Source of the DNA: Agromyces fucosus
Lineage (GTDB): Bacteria > Actinomycetota > Actinomycetes > Actinomycetales > Microbacteriaceae
Reading direction: 5' to 3'
Assembly: GCF_004134865.1 (NCBI RefSeq)
Contig: NZ_SDPO01000002.1
Location: 1,116,001 to 1,180,000 of the forward strand
Length of the DNA: 64,000 nucleotides
Each line of letters opens with the position of its first letter. The stretch's first letter is position 1. The translations under genes were made by a program, and so were the position numbers. The notes below the pieces were generated by a model. The model did not search any database, had not been told where the DNA came from, and saw only the letters and a program-made list of their open reading frames with translations. This document shows positions 33,298 to 42,017 of the stretch, piece by piece.

Positions 33298-34680
33298 TCA
33301 GCCGAGGCGGTCGACGAGTTCCGAGGCGATGCCCGTGTACGACTGGGGCGTGAGCGCGAGCAGCCGCTGCTTCGCGTCGTCGCCGATCTCGAGCCCGTTC
33401 ACGAACTCGGCGAGTTCGGCTGCACCGACGCGCTTGCCGCGCGTGAGCTCCTTGAGCATGGCGTAGGGGTCGGCGATCGTCGAGCGACCGGCGACGACCT
33501 CGGCGCGGATCACCGTCTGGATCGCCTCGCCGAGCACCTCCCAGTTGCCGTCGAGGTCGGCGGCGAGCACCACGAGGTCGAGGTCGATCTCGCCGAGCCC
33601 GCGCTGGATGTTGTCGAGCGCGAGCATCGAGTGCCCGAAACCGACGCCGATGTTGCGCTGCGCGCTCGAGTCGGTGAGGTCGCGCTGCATGCGGCTCGTC
33701 ACGAGGGTCGCGGCGAGTGAGTCGAGCAGGGCGCTCGAGAGCTCGAGGTTCGCCTCGGCGTTCTCGAAGCGGATCGGGTTGACCTTGTGCGGCATCGTCG
33801 ACGAGCCGGTCGCGCCGGGCGCGGGGATCTGGCGGAAGATGCCGAGGGCGATGTAGGTCCAGATGTCGGTTGCAAGGTTGTGCAGCACGCGGTTGGCGTG
33901 GGAGACCTTGCCGTAGAGCTCGGCCTGCCAGTCGTGCGACTCGATCTGGGTGGTGAGCGGGTTCCAGGTGAGGCCGAGCGACTCGACGAACTCGCGGGAG
34001 ACCTCGGGCCACGAGACATCCGGTGCGGCCACCACGTGCGCCGAGAACGTGCCGGTCGCGCCCGAGAACTTGCCGAGGTACTCGGTCGCCTCGATCTGGC
34101 GCTCGATGCGGCGGAGGCGGTACGCGAAGACCGCGAGCTCCTTGCCCATGGTCGACGGCGTCGCCGGCTGCCCGTGCGTGCGCGAGAGCATCGACGCGTC
34201 GCGGTGCTCGCGGGCGAGCGACTCGATCGTCTCGATGACGGCGCGGTACTTCGGCAGCCACACCTCGCGCACGGCGTCGCGCACCGTGACCGCGTAGGAG
34301 AGGTTGTTGATGTCTTCACTCGTGCAGGCGAAGTGCGTGAGTTCGGCGATCGCGTCGAGGCCGAGGTCGCTGAGGCGGCGGCGCACGTAGTACTCGACGG
34401 CCTTCACGTCGTGGCGGGTGGTGGCCTCGAGGCCGGCCAGCTCGTCGATGTCGGGCTGGCCGAAGTCGGCCACGACCTGGCGCAGGCTCGCCTTCTGGTG
34501 GTCGCTGAGCGGCGACGAGCCGAAGAAGCCGCGGTCGGTCTGGGCGATGAGCCACTCGACCTCGACGTGCACGCGCGCCCGGTTGAGGCCGGCCTCTGAG
34601 AGGTGCTCGCCGAGCTCTCCGACCGCCGAGCGGTAGCGACCGTCGAGGGGGCTGAGCGGCTGGGGAGGCAGCGAAGTCAT
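33298..34680 (-). CDS. purB: Adenylosuccinate lyase
   Basis: 460-residue PurB of the Escherichia coli type (about 456 aa), acting twice in purine synthesis: SAICAR to AICAR and adenylosuccinate to AMP, releasing fumarate. Signatures: PLSPLDGRYRS at the N-terminus, THFACTSEDINNLSY, SRTHGQPATPSTMGKE with the catalytic His, and the fumarase/aspartase signature GSSTMPHKVNPIRFENAE. Start ATG overlaps the stop of the upstream phosphatase gene (ATGA), making an odd but clear operon. Confidence 0.97.
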   Translation of the reverse strand: MTSLPPQPLSPLDGRYRSAVGELGEHLSEAGLNRARVHVEVEWLIAQTDRGFFGSSPLSDHQKASLRQVVADFGQPDIDELAGLEATTRHDVKAVEYYVRRRLSDLGLDAIAELTHFACTSEDINNLSYAVTVRDAVREVWLPKYRAVIETIESLAREHRDASMLSRTHGQPATPSTMGKELAVFAYRLRRIERQIEATEYLGKFSGATGTFSAHVVAAPDVSWPEVSREFVESLGLTWNPLTTQIESHDWQAELYGKVSHANRVLHNLATDIWTYIALGIFRQIPAPGATGSSTMPHKVNPIRFENAEANLELSSALLDSLAATLVTSRMQRDLTDSSAQRNIGVGFGHSMLALDNIQRGLGEIDLDLVVLAADLDGNWEVLGEAIQTVIRAEVVAGRSTIADPYAMLKELTRGKRVGAAELAEFVNGLEIGDDAKQRLLALTPQSYTGIASELVDRLG

Positions 34681-35204
34681 CGGATTCCTTGTCTGAGTGC
34701 TGGTGCGAGTTGTCGGAAGAGCGCCGACGTCGACCGTTCAATCATCTCAAGGACTCGATCGAACATCGGTTCGTCGGAGTAGTAGGGGTCAGGCACGTCC
34801 TGCAGGTCGGCCGATTCCGGCCCGAACTCGAGCAGCATCCGCACCTTGTCCTGCTCGGCGGGCCCCGGCGCCCAGTTGCGCAGGATGCGCGCCTGGCCGC
34901 GGTCGAAGGCCACCACGAGATCGAGCCGTGGAAAGTCGGCCGCCTCGAACTGCCGAGCCCGGTGGTGGTGCCCGTCGTAGCCGGCGCGCTCGAGCGCATC
35001 GATCGTGCGCCGGTCGGCCGGCTCGCCGACGTGCCAGTCGCCGGTCGCGGCCGACTCGATCGCCAGCCGGTCGCTGAGCCCGGCGCGCTCGGCGTGCGCC
35101 CGCAACACGACCTCGGCCATCGGCGAACGGCAGATGTTGCCCGTGCACACGAAGGACACCCGAAACGGAGGCGCGTCGTCCCCCGCGGAATCCGCTCGCG
35201 TCAT
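34677..35204 (-). CDS. Low-molecular-weight protein-tyrosine phosphatase
   Basis: 175 residues. The active-site loop VCTGNICRSPMAE (C-x5-R-S) stands near residue 20 and the general acid Asp in VPDPYYSDE near residue 140, as in the LMW-PTP family. It removes phosphate from Tyr or Arg in proteins. ATG at 35204 is chosen (TGGA upstream); an ATG three codons earlier at 35213 is possible. It overlaps purB start by ATGA. Confidence 0.92.
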   Translation of the reverse strand: MTRADSAGDDAPPFRVSFVCTGNICRSPMAEVVLRAHAERAGLSDRLAIESAATGDWHVGEPADRRTIDALERAGYDGHHHRARQFEAADFPRLDLVVAFDRGQARILRNWAPGPAEQDKVRMLLEFGPESADLQDVPDPYYSDEPMFDRVLEMIERSTSALFRQLAPALRQGIR

Positions 35205-35304
35205 GGGTTCCATTGTGGACGACATCGGTCGATCGCACAGCACCAATTCGGGGGCGGCGGTACGCTGGGCGGTCGAACCGAGCGGGCAGACGGGAGGTGG
35301 ACGC

Positions 35305-36207
35305 ATGACGGATGCCCCCGAGCCCGACATCCTCGTCGATGAACGCCTCGCCCGGGACCTCGTGGCGGCGCAGCACCCCGACCTCGCCGGCCCCGTCGTG
35401 CTGCTCGCGAACGGATGGGACAACGCGATGTTCCGGCTCGGCGAGCATCATCTGGTGCGGGTGCCGCGTCGAACCGTCGCCGCGGACTTGGTGCTGCACG
35501 AGCAGCGCTGGCTGCCGTCGATCGCCGACCGCGTATCGGTTCCGGTGCCCGCCCCGGTGCGGATCGGCCGTCCGGCCCCCGAGCTGGGCTTCGACTTCCC
35601 GTGGAGCATCCTTCCCTGGTTCGAGGGGGTGAGCGCGGCCGACGTCGCGCCCGAGGCGCGAGCGGTCGCCGCGTCGTCGCTCGCGAACTTCCTCGCGGAG
35701 ATCGGGGTGCCGGCTCCGGCGGCGGCGCCGGTGAACGCCTACCGCGGCGTACCGCTCGCCGAGCGCGACGGTGTCGTGCAGGGCAGGCTTCATCGCGGAC
35801 TCGCCGGGATGCACCCCGAAAAAATCGAGGCGCTCCGCGCCGTCTGGAACCGTGGACTCGCCGCGCCGGAATGGAAGGGCCGACCGGTGTGGGTGCACGG
35901 CGACCTGCATCCGGCGAACCTCGTGCTCGCGGCATCCGGAGATCTCGCGGCCGTCGTCGACTTCGGCGATGTCTGCGCCGGTGACCCGGCGTGCGATCTC
36001 GCGACGGCATGGCTCACCTTCGACGCTCCGGCGCGGGCCGTCTTCCGCGCCGAACTCGGCCGGCTTCGCGAGACGGATGCCGCGATGTGGGACCGTGCTC
36101 GAGCGTGGGCGTTCGTGCTCGGTAGCGCGATCGTCGACACGATCGGTGCCGGAGGGCGACTGGGCCGGGTCGGTGTGCACGCACTCGACGCGGTGCTCGC
36201 CGACTGA
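35305..36207 (+). CDS. Aminoglycoside phosphotransferase-family (APH) kinase
   Basis: 300-residue APH/choline-kinase-fold enzyme. Catalytic loop VWVHGDLHPANLVL (HGDLHxxN) and metal-binding DFGDVCAGDPACDLATAW are intact, with an N-terminal nucleotide-binding lobe (GWDNAMFRLGEHHLVRVPRR). GGGAGG lies 5-6 nt before the ATG. Family members phosphorylate antibiotics, macrolides or metabolites such as sugars; the APH label alone does not show resistance. It is divergent from the phosphatase. Confidence 0.88.
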   Translation: MTDAPEPDILVDERLARDLVAAQHPDLAGPVVLLANGWDNAMFRLGEHHLVRVPRRTVAADLVLHEQRWLPSIADRVSVPVPAPVRIGRPAPELGFDFPWSILPWFEGVSAADVAPEARAVAASSLANFLAEIGVPAPAAAPVNAYRGVPLAERDGVVQGRLHRGLAGMHPEKIEALRAVWNRGLAAPEWKGRPVWVHGDLHPANLVLAASGDLAAVVDFGDVCAGDPACDLATAWLTFDAPARAVFRAELGRLRETDAAMWDRARAWAFVLGSAIVDTIGAGGRLGRVGVHALDAVLAD

Positions 36208-36304
36208 GGCGGTCACTCGCCCTCCACAGGCGCGTGTTGCGCTGCCCGCGCACAGGATGCCCTCTACCGGCCCGATCGGCCATGCCGCTCAGCAACACTC
36301 GAGC

Positions 36305-36670
36305 ATGCTCGATTCGGATCCGTATGCGCTCGCCCTGAAGGGCACCGCCGTCACGCAGGCGCGCATCGACGATGCCAGAGCGCATCTCCTGATGCTGAGG
36401 TCGCTGCTCGCCGAGGTGCAGCAGTCCGTGCATCGACTCGTTCCCCCGTCGACCGGCGCCTGGCGATCGGCCGCGGCTGACGGGTACGTGCGCGGTCTCG
36501 ACGACCTCAGGGCACGCGTCGTCGCTGCACGTGACGGACTGGTCGATGCGGAGTCGTCGCTCGTCGACCGCATCCGGCGCATGGAGCGGCAGCTTGAGGT
36601 GCAACGCGCATCACTCGGCGAGATGCAGGTGCCCATCACTCGAAGCGATGCGTCGTGGACGACTCGCTGA
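36305..36670 (+). CDS. Small all-helical protein, WXG100-like
   Basis: 121 residues predicted as two long helices (about 19-48 and 60-105) joined by a turn with PPSTGAWRSAAADGY. Trp53-Arg-Ser occupies the place of the W-x-G turn in ESX/WXG100 proteins, and size and hairpin shape also match. The ATG at 36305 follows the stop of the kinase by 97 bp and has no clear Shine-Dalgarno sequence. It overlaps the next gene by 16 bp. I infer that it is an ESX-like partner or chaperone of the downstream hydrolase; no family is firmly assigned. Confidence 0.65.
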   Translation: MLDSDPYALALKGTAVTQARIDDARAHLLMLRSLLAEVQQSVHRLVPPSTGAWRSAAADGYVRGLDDLRARVVAARDGLVDAESSLVDRIRRMERQLEVQRASLGEMQVPITRSDASWTTR

Positions 36671-38187
36671 CACTCAGCGGGGGCGGCTCGACCGCTGTCG
36701 CGACCGACGAACTGTTCGCTGACGCGGCCCGTCTGGGAAATACGGAGGCGGTGGTTTCGGACTGGCGGGAACGCGCCGGCGTCATCAGCCGCGGCCTCGC
36801 CGAACTCGACCTCCGCGAGCCTGCCGCCGGTTCCTGGGACATGTCGTCGCCGACGTGGGGCCTCGCGAACGCGCGGGTGCGCCTGGAGGAGGCGACGGAC
36901 TGCGCCGGGCATCTGCGCGAGGCGCTGATCGAGAGCGCCGAGCGGTACGGTGCCTCCGAGCGCGTCGTGGAGGCGCTCTGGCGGATCGGCGCGGGTCCGC
37001 TGGCCGCGCTCGCGGGCGGCATGGTGCGGGTGGCGTTCCCATCGATCCTGCTCGGCGGCGGCGTGGCACTCGGGGTCATGCTCGGCGCGCGTGCACTCGG
37101 GTGGGTGACACCGCTCGACGCATGGCTCGCCGACCAGACGCACCTGCTGTCCGATCGGGGTTTCGTGCGCGCGGTGCGGAATGCGGTCGACTCGGTCGAT
37201 GAACTCGTCGCCGGTGCGCTCCTCGTCCCGCCCGGTCTCGCGGTGGGCGTCGGAGCAGAGATCCGTGCGCCCGAGGCCGCGTCGCTCGCGCTGGGCATCG
37301 CGGGGTTGTTCGGCGCCACGATCGGCAGCCGGGTCCTCGTCGAGGCGCCGGTGAGGGTGAGCCGCCGGGTCTCCGATGGGCCCGCCGATCAGAGCGCGGC
37401 CGCTCGCGCGACTCGCGCCGACGCGCCTCCGGTCGACGGGCCGGTCACCGCTCCCTCTGGGGTCGCCGATCTCGTCGACCGCATCCCGACCTCCGACGAC
37501 GGTGCGCAGATCCGGGTCGAGCGCTACGGGGCGGCCGGCGACCCGAGGTGGATCGTGTACATCAGCGGCACCGCTGACTTCACCACGACGGCCGGAGAGG
37601 AGACCAACGACATGACGAGCAACCTGCACGGCATCGCCGACGACTCGCCGCTCGATGCGTTGCGCATGGCCGGCGCGGACTCGGGGGCGGTCGAACGCGC
37701 GGTCCGCATGGCGCTCGCCGAGGCCGGGGCGAGACCGGGCGACCCGCTCCTGCCGGTCGGTCACTCCGGGGGCGGCATCGTGGCGGCGACGCTCGCCGCA
37801 GACCCCGAACTCAACGTCGTCGCCGCGGTGAGCGTCGGCGGCCCGGTCGCGTCGGCGGAGGTTCGGGGCGGAGTGCCCGTGCTCACGGTCGAGCACGAGG
37901 AGGACCTCGTTCCCGCGACCGGCGGCTCGGGGCATCCGTCGCTCGACCGGCTCACCGTCTCGCGGAGCGTGCTCGAGCCCGGCATCGAGCACGACGCGTT
38001 CGCCGCCCACGCACTCGTGCGCTATCAGGAGACCGCGGCGCTCATCGACGCCTCGGAGGAGCAGCGGCTCGTGGCGTTCCGCGAGCGGGTCGCGGCGTTC
38101 ACGGGCGGCGGCGCCGGGGAGATGACCCGATGGGTCGCGACGCGCGAGCTCAGTCCTTCGACACCGGGCGCAGCACGAGGCCGATGA
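36655..38187 (+). CDS. Membrane-associated serine hydrolase with N-terminal helical domain
   Basis: 510 residues. Residues 1-110 are helical and include W-x motifs resembling WXG/LXG-type domains. Two or three hydrophobic segments follow (about 117-150, 185-205, 215-230). The C-terminal alpha/beta-hydrolase-like domain (about 275-480) has nucleophile elbow VGHSGGG with Ser371, candidate Asp417 (VEHEEDLVPA) and candidate His446 or His452. The fold resembles lipase/esterase-type domains. GTG at 36655 lies inside the previous gene, so the two are coupled. Its 3' end overlaps the convergent gene by 38 bp. Role unknown: secreted effector, lipid hydrolase or immunity-linked toxin are possible. Confidence 0.75.
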   Translation: MDDSLTLSGGGSTAVATDELFADAARLGNTEAVVSDWRERAGVISRGLAELDLREPAAGSWDMSSPTWGLANARVRLEEATDCAGHLREALIESAERYGASERVVEALWRIGAGPLAALAGGMVRVAFPSILLGGGVALGVMLGARALGWVTPLDAWLADQTHLLSDRGFVRAVRNAVDSVDELVAGALLVPPGLAVGVGAEIRAPEAASLALGIAGLFGATIGSRVLVEAPVRVSRRVSDGPADQSAAARATRADAPPVDGPVTAPSGVADLVDRIPTSDDGAQIRVERYGAAGDPRWIVYISGTADFTTTAGEETNDMTSNLHGIADDSPLDALRMAGADSGAVERAVRMALAEAGARPGDPLLPVGHSGGGIVAATLAADPELNVVAAVSVGGPVASAEVRGGVPVLTVEHEEDLVPATGGSGHPSLDRLTVSRSVLEPGIEHDAFAAHALVRYQETAALIDASEEQRLVAFRERVAAFTGGGAGEMTRWVATRELSPSTPGAARGR

Positions 38188-38536
38188 GCCAGCTGATGAG
38201 GCCGAGCACCAGGGCGCCCAGCACGCCCCACCAGAAGCTCTCGACGACGAGGCCGAAGCCCATGAGGTCGCTGATCCAGTCGACGAGCAGCAGCAGGAGG
38301 CCGTTGACGATGAAGGAGATGAGGCCGAGGGTCAGCACGTAGATCGGGAACGCGACGATCCTGATGAAGTTGCCGATGATCGCGTTCACGAGACCGAAGA
38401 TGAGCGCGACGAGCAGGTAGGTGAGCACGGTCGCGAGCTGGGTGTCCTCATAGGGCACGACGCTGACGCCCGAGACGATGAGCGTCGTGAGCCAGAGGGC
38501 GAGCGCGATGACGATGACCTTGACGATGAAACGCAT
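38150..38536 (-). CDS. PF04020-type small membrane protein (phage-holin superfamily IV label)
   Basis: 128 residues with four predicted helices. The pattern [44 protein letters not shown], seen in overlapping pieces, matches the PF04020 family often called phage holin family protein. These are chromosomal membrane proteins with no shown lysis role. It is convergent and overlaps the hydrolase gene by 38 bp. ATG at 38536. Confidence 0.85.
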   Translation of the reverse strand: MRFIVKVIVIALALWLTTLIVSGVSVVPYEDTQLATVLTYLLVALIFGLVNAIIGNFIRIVAFPIYVLTLGLISFIVNGLLLLLVDWISDLMGFGLVVESFWWGVLGALVLGLISWLIGLVLRPVSKD

Positions 38537-38580
38537 GCCCCCACTCTGTCAGACGGGCCTGCCAGGAGCGAAGGAGTACG

Positions 38581-39711
38581 GTGGAAATCGTGACCGCACC
38601 GGAGCCCACGGGGGCGCGCGTACGCCTGCGCCCCGAGATCGCCGCCCTTCCGCCGTACCGACAGGGGCGCCCCGCGCCCGCCGACGGCTTCAAGCTCTCG
38701 AGCAACGAGAACCCGTTCACGCCCCTGCCGTCGGTCATCGACGTCGTCGCGGCCGCCGCGCACGACATCAACCGGTATCCGGATGCCACGGCGCTCGCGC
38801 TGCGCGAGAAGCTCGCAGAGCGGTTCGGGGTCACGGCCGACGAGGTGCTCGTCGGGGCGGGATCGGTCGCGCTGCTCGCGCAGTTCATCCTCGCGGCCGC
38901 CTCGCCCGGCGACGAGGTGGTCTACTCCTGGCGCTCGTTCGAGGCCTACCCCGGCCTCGCCACGGTAGCCGGCGCCGTGAGCGTGATGGTGCCGAACCGC
39001 CCCGACCACGGGCACGACCTCGACGCGATGGCCGCGGCGATCACCGACCGCACGCGCGTCGTCATCGTCTGCTCGCCGAACAACCCCACGGGCGTGGTCG
39101 TGACCGCGGCCGAGTTCGAGGCGTTCATGGCGAAGGTGCCGGCCGATCGGCTCGTCCTGCTCGACGAGGCCTACGCCGAGTTCGTGCGCGGCGACGGCAG
39201 CGCCGACGACGCCGTCGACGGCGCGACCCTCATCGGCCGCTACCCGAACCTCGTGCTGCTCCGCACCTTCTCGAAGGCCTACGGCCTCGCCGGCCTTCGG
39301 GTCGGCTACGCCATCGGACCCGTCGAACTGCTCGACGCGGCGCGTGCGACCGCGATCCCCCTCGGGGTCACGGCTGCCGCGGCATCCGCTGCCATCGCCT
39401 CGCTCGAGCCGGTGGCCGAGGCAGAGCTGCTCGAGCGGGTCGGCGTGATCGCCGACCGGCGCGACCGCGTGCACGCGGCCATCGCGGCGCAGGGGTGGCC
39501 GGTGCCGGCCTCGCGCAGCAACTTCGTCTGGCTGCCAGCCGGCGAGGCGACGACCACGGTGGCCGAGCGTCTCTTCGACGCCGGGATCGTGACGCGCGCC
39601 TTCGCGCCAGACGGCATCCGCATCTCGATCGGTGAAGAGGAATCTGTGGACATCCTCCTCACGATTCTGGGTGAGCTTGTACCGGGCTCACAAGAAGGGC
39701 ACCCGCAGTAG
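38581..39711 (+). CDS. HisC-like aminotransferase (histidinol-phosphate or aromatic aminotransferase)
   Basis: 376-residue PLP enzyme, fold type I. Substrate-end motif KLSSNENPF, cofactor loop [28 protein letters not shown], and the Schiff-base Lys in [19 protein letters not shown] are all present. HisC and the aromatic aminotransferase PatA cannot be separated by these motifs. Its position 16 bp before the E1alpha gene suggests it may feed 2-oxoacids to that complex. Two starts compete: GTG 38581 with AAGGAG 5 nt upstream, and GTG 38590, which lies 7 nt after a -10-like TACGGT (38577-38582). Confidence 0.9.
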   Translation: MEIVTAPEPTGARVRLRPEIAALPPYRQGRPAPADGFKLSSNENPFTPLPSVIDVVAAAAHDINRYPDATALALREKLAERFGVTADEVLVGAGSVALLAQFILAAASPGDEVVYSWRSFEAYPGLATVAGAVSVMVPNRPDHGHDLDAMAAAITDRTRVVIVCSPNNPTGVVVTAAEFEAFMAKVPADRLVLLDEAYAEFVRGDGSADDAVDGATLIGRYPNLVLLRTFSKAYGLAGLRVGYAIGPVELLDAARATAIPLGVTAAAASAAIASLEPVAEAELLERVGVIADRRDRVHAAIAAQGWPVPASRSNFVWLPAGEATTTVAERLFDAGIVTRAFAPDGIRISIGEEESVDILLTILGELVPGSQEGHPQ

Positions 39712-39715
39712 CGGG

Positions 39716-39727
39716 TAGCGTGGAACG
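39716..39727 (+). promoter_or_regulatory. Leaderless-type -10 element of the E1alpha gene
   Basis: TAGCGT (39716-39721) ends 6 nt before GTG 39728. It begins 4 bp after the aminotransferase stop, so the dehydrogenase operon may have its own start despite the short gap. Confidence 0.6.
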
Positions 39728-40870
39728 GTGGCAGCCCGCGAAAGAGAGTTCACCGCGCCGACGGTCCAGCTCCTGACCCATGAGGGCGAACTTCGTCCCT
39801 CCCCCGAGGCCGAGGCCTATCTCCCGCTCGTCGAGGCGTTGAGCGACGCCGAGCTGCAGCGCTTCTACCGCGACATGGCGGTCTCGCGCCGCATCGACGT
39901 GGCCGGGGCGAACCTGCAGCGGCAGGGCCAGCTCGCCCTGTGGGTGCCGAGTCACGGCCAAGAGGCGGCGCAGGTCGGCTCCGCGCACGCGGCCCGCCCG
40001 CAGGACCACCTGTTCCCGTCGTACCGCGAGCACATCGTCGGCATGATCCGCGGGCTCGACCTCTCGCGCATCTTCGCGCTGCTGCGCGGCGCAACCCTCG
40101 GCGGGTGGAACCCCGAGGAGAACGGCAACTTCCACCTCTACACGCTCGTGCTCGCCTCGCAGACGTTGCACGCCACGGGCTACGCGATGGGCCTCCAGTT
40201 CGACGGCGCGACCGCGACGGGCGACCCCGAGACGGATGCCGCGGTGCTCGTGTACTACGGCGACGGCTCGACCTCGCAGGGCGACGCCAACGAAGCGCTC
40301 GTCTTCGCCTCGAGCTACCAGACGCCGCAGGTCTTCTTCATCCAGAACAACCAGTGGGCGATCTCGGTGCCCGTCGCGAGGCAGTCGCGCAGCCCGCTGT
40401 CGCTTCGCGGCGGCGGCTTCGGCATGCCGGGCGTGCGCGTTGACGGCAACGACGTGCTCGCGAGCTACGCGGTCACCCGCCAGTCGCTCGAAGAGGCGCG
40501 TGCCGGCGACGGCCCCAGCCTCATCGAGGCCGTGACCTACCGCATGGGCGCCCACACCACCGCCGACGACCCCACGAAGTACCGCACCGACGACGAGGTG
40601 GCGTACTGGGAGGCGCGCGACCCGATCACGCGGTACCGCACGTGGCTCGAGGGGCGCGGGGCATCCGCTTCGTTCTTCAGCGACGTCGAGGCCGAGGCGA
40701 ACGACATCGCCGCAGACCTGCGCCGCCGCGCACTCGAACTGCAGGCGCCGACGCGCGAGGCGATCTTCGAGCACGTCTACAGCGAGCCGCATCCGCTCAT
40801 GGTCGAGCAGTACGCGTGGCTCGAGAGCTTCGAGACCTCGTTCGAGGGTCCGGCAGGGGGCACGGCATGA
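39728..40870 (+). CDS. 2-oxoacid dehydrogenase E1 component subunit alpha (branched-chain type)
   Basis: 380 residues. The thiamine-diphosphate motif VLVYYGDGSTSQGDANEALVFASSYQTPQVFFIQNN (GDG...NN) is complete in the middle. AALLRGATLGG-like sequence and PSHGQEAAQVGSAHA precede it; YRMGAHTTADDPTKYR is the substrate/phosphorylation-loop region. Such E1alpha subunits decarboxylate branched-chain 2-oxoacids or pyruvate. GTG start fits a leaderless promoter. The stop overlaps the beta gene (ATGA). Confidence 0.94.
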   Translation: MAAREREFTAPTVQLLTHEGELRPSPEAEAYLPLVEALSDAELQRFYRDMAVSRRIDVAGANLQRQGQLALWVPSHGQEAAQVGSAHAARPQDHLFPSYREHIVGMIRGLDLSRIFALLRGATLGGWNPEENGNFHLYTLVLASQTLHATGYAMGLQFDGATATGDPETDAAVLVYYGDGSTSQGDANEALVFASSYQTPQVFFIQNNQWAISVPVARQSRSPLSLRGGGFGMPGVRVDGNDVLASYAVTRQSLEEARAGDGPSLIEAVTYRMGAHTTADDPTKYRTDDEVAYWEARDPITRYRTWLEGRGASASFFSDVEAEANDIAADLRRRALELQAPTREAIFEHVYSEPHPLMVEQYAWLESFETSFEGPAGGTA

Positions 40871-41952
40871 GCGCCCGCACCGAAGAGGAGAACCACGTGA
40901 CGGATGTCGCGAGCGAGGCAGTGCCCGAGGCATCCACCGCCCTTCAACAGGCTCAGGGAGCAGGCGACGTGCGAGGCGTGCAGACCCTCTCGATGGCGAA
41001 GGCCATCAACGCGGGCCTCCGCGAGGCGCTCCGCGCCGACGAGAAGGTGCTGCTCATGGGTGAAGACATCGGCCCGCTCGGCGGCGTCTTCCGCGTGACC
41101 GAGGGACTCTCGGCCGAGTTCGGCGACAAGCGCATCCTCGACACCCCGCTCGCCGAGTCAGCCATCGTCGGCACCGCGATCGGCCTCGCGATGCGCGGCT
41201 ACCGGCCGGTCATCGAGATCCAGTTCGACGGATTCATCTTCCCGGCGTTCGACCAGATCACGACGCAGCTCGCACGCCAGACGGTGCGCCACGACGGCTC
41301 CCTCTCGATGCCCGTCGTGATCCGGGTGCCCTACGGCGGGCACATCGGCTCGATCGAGCACCACCAGGAGAGCCCCGAGGCGTACTTCGCGCACACTCCG
41401 GGCTTGCGTGTGGTGAGCCCGTCGAACCCGCACGACGCCTACTGGATGATCCAGGAGGCGATCCGCTCCGACGACCCGGTGCTGTTCTTCGAGCCGAAGA
41501 GCCGCTACTGGCCGAAGGGCCCGGTCGACCTCGACCACTCCGGCCTGCCGCTGCACGCGAGCCGCGTCATGCGCCAGGGCACCGACGTCACCGTCGTGGG
41601 CCACGGCGCGATGATCGCGACGCTGCTGCAGGCTGCCGACATCGCCGAGACCGAGGGGCGCAGCATCGAGGTCGTCGACCTCCGGTCGCTCTCCCCCATC
41701 GACTACGGCCCGCTGCTCGAGTCGGTGCACCGCACGGGCCGGCTCGTGGTCGCCCAAGAGGCGTACGGCAACGTCTCGGTCGGCTCCGAGATCGCCGCGA
41801 CGGTCGCCGAGCGGGCGTTCTACGCACTCGAGGCGCCGGTGCTGCGCGTGTCGGGCTTCGACACGCCGTTCCCACCGGCCGCACTCGAGACCGAGTTCCT
41901 GCCGAGCCCCGACCGGGTGCTCGAAGCCGTCGACCGCGCCCTGGCCTACTGA
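40867..41952 (+). CDS. 2-oxoacid dehydrogenase E1 component subunit beta
   Basis: About 361 residues. Motifs: MAKAINAGLREALRADEKVLLMGEDIGPLGGVFRVTEGL, DTPLAESAIVGTAIGLAMRGYRPVIEIQF, RVPYGGHIGSIEHHQESPEAYFAHTPGLRVV and VVAQEAYGNVSVGSEIAA, all standard for E1beta. ATG 40867 overlaps the alpha stop; GTG 40897 has a better GAGGAG 6 nt upstream, so the first ten residues are uncertain. It forms the alpha2-beta2 E1 enzyme with the previous gene. Confidence 0.95.
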   Translation: MSARTEEENHVTDVASEAVPEASTALQQAQGAGDVRGVQTLSMAKAINAGLREALRADEKVLLMGEDIGPLGGVFRVTEGLSAEFGDKRILDTPLAESAIVGTAIGLAMRGYRPVIEIQFDGFIFPAFDQITTQLARQTVRHDGSLSMPVVIRVPYGGHIGSIEHHQESPEAYFAHTPGLRVVSPSNPHDAYWMIQEAIRSDDPVLFFEPKSRYWPKGPVDLDHSGLPLHASRVMRQGTDVTVVGHGAMIATLLQAADIAETEGRSIEVVDLRSLSPIDYGPLLESVHRTGRLVVAQEAYGNVSVGSEIAATVAERAFYALEAPVLRVSGFDTPFPPAALETEFLPSPDRVLEAVDRALAY

Positions 41953-42017
41953 GGCGCCGCGCGGCGCGCGGCATGACATGACGACGACGGCATAGACCGA
42001 CTGCGAGGGTAAAGAAC

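Noticed and set aside
35305-36207. Antibiotic resistance call for the APH-like kinase
   Set aside because: The fold covers many metabolite kinases and nothing in the context indicates a drug substrate.
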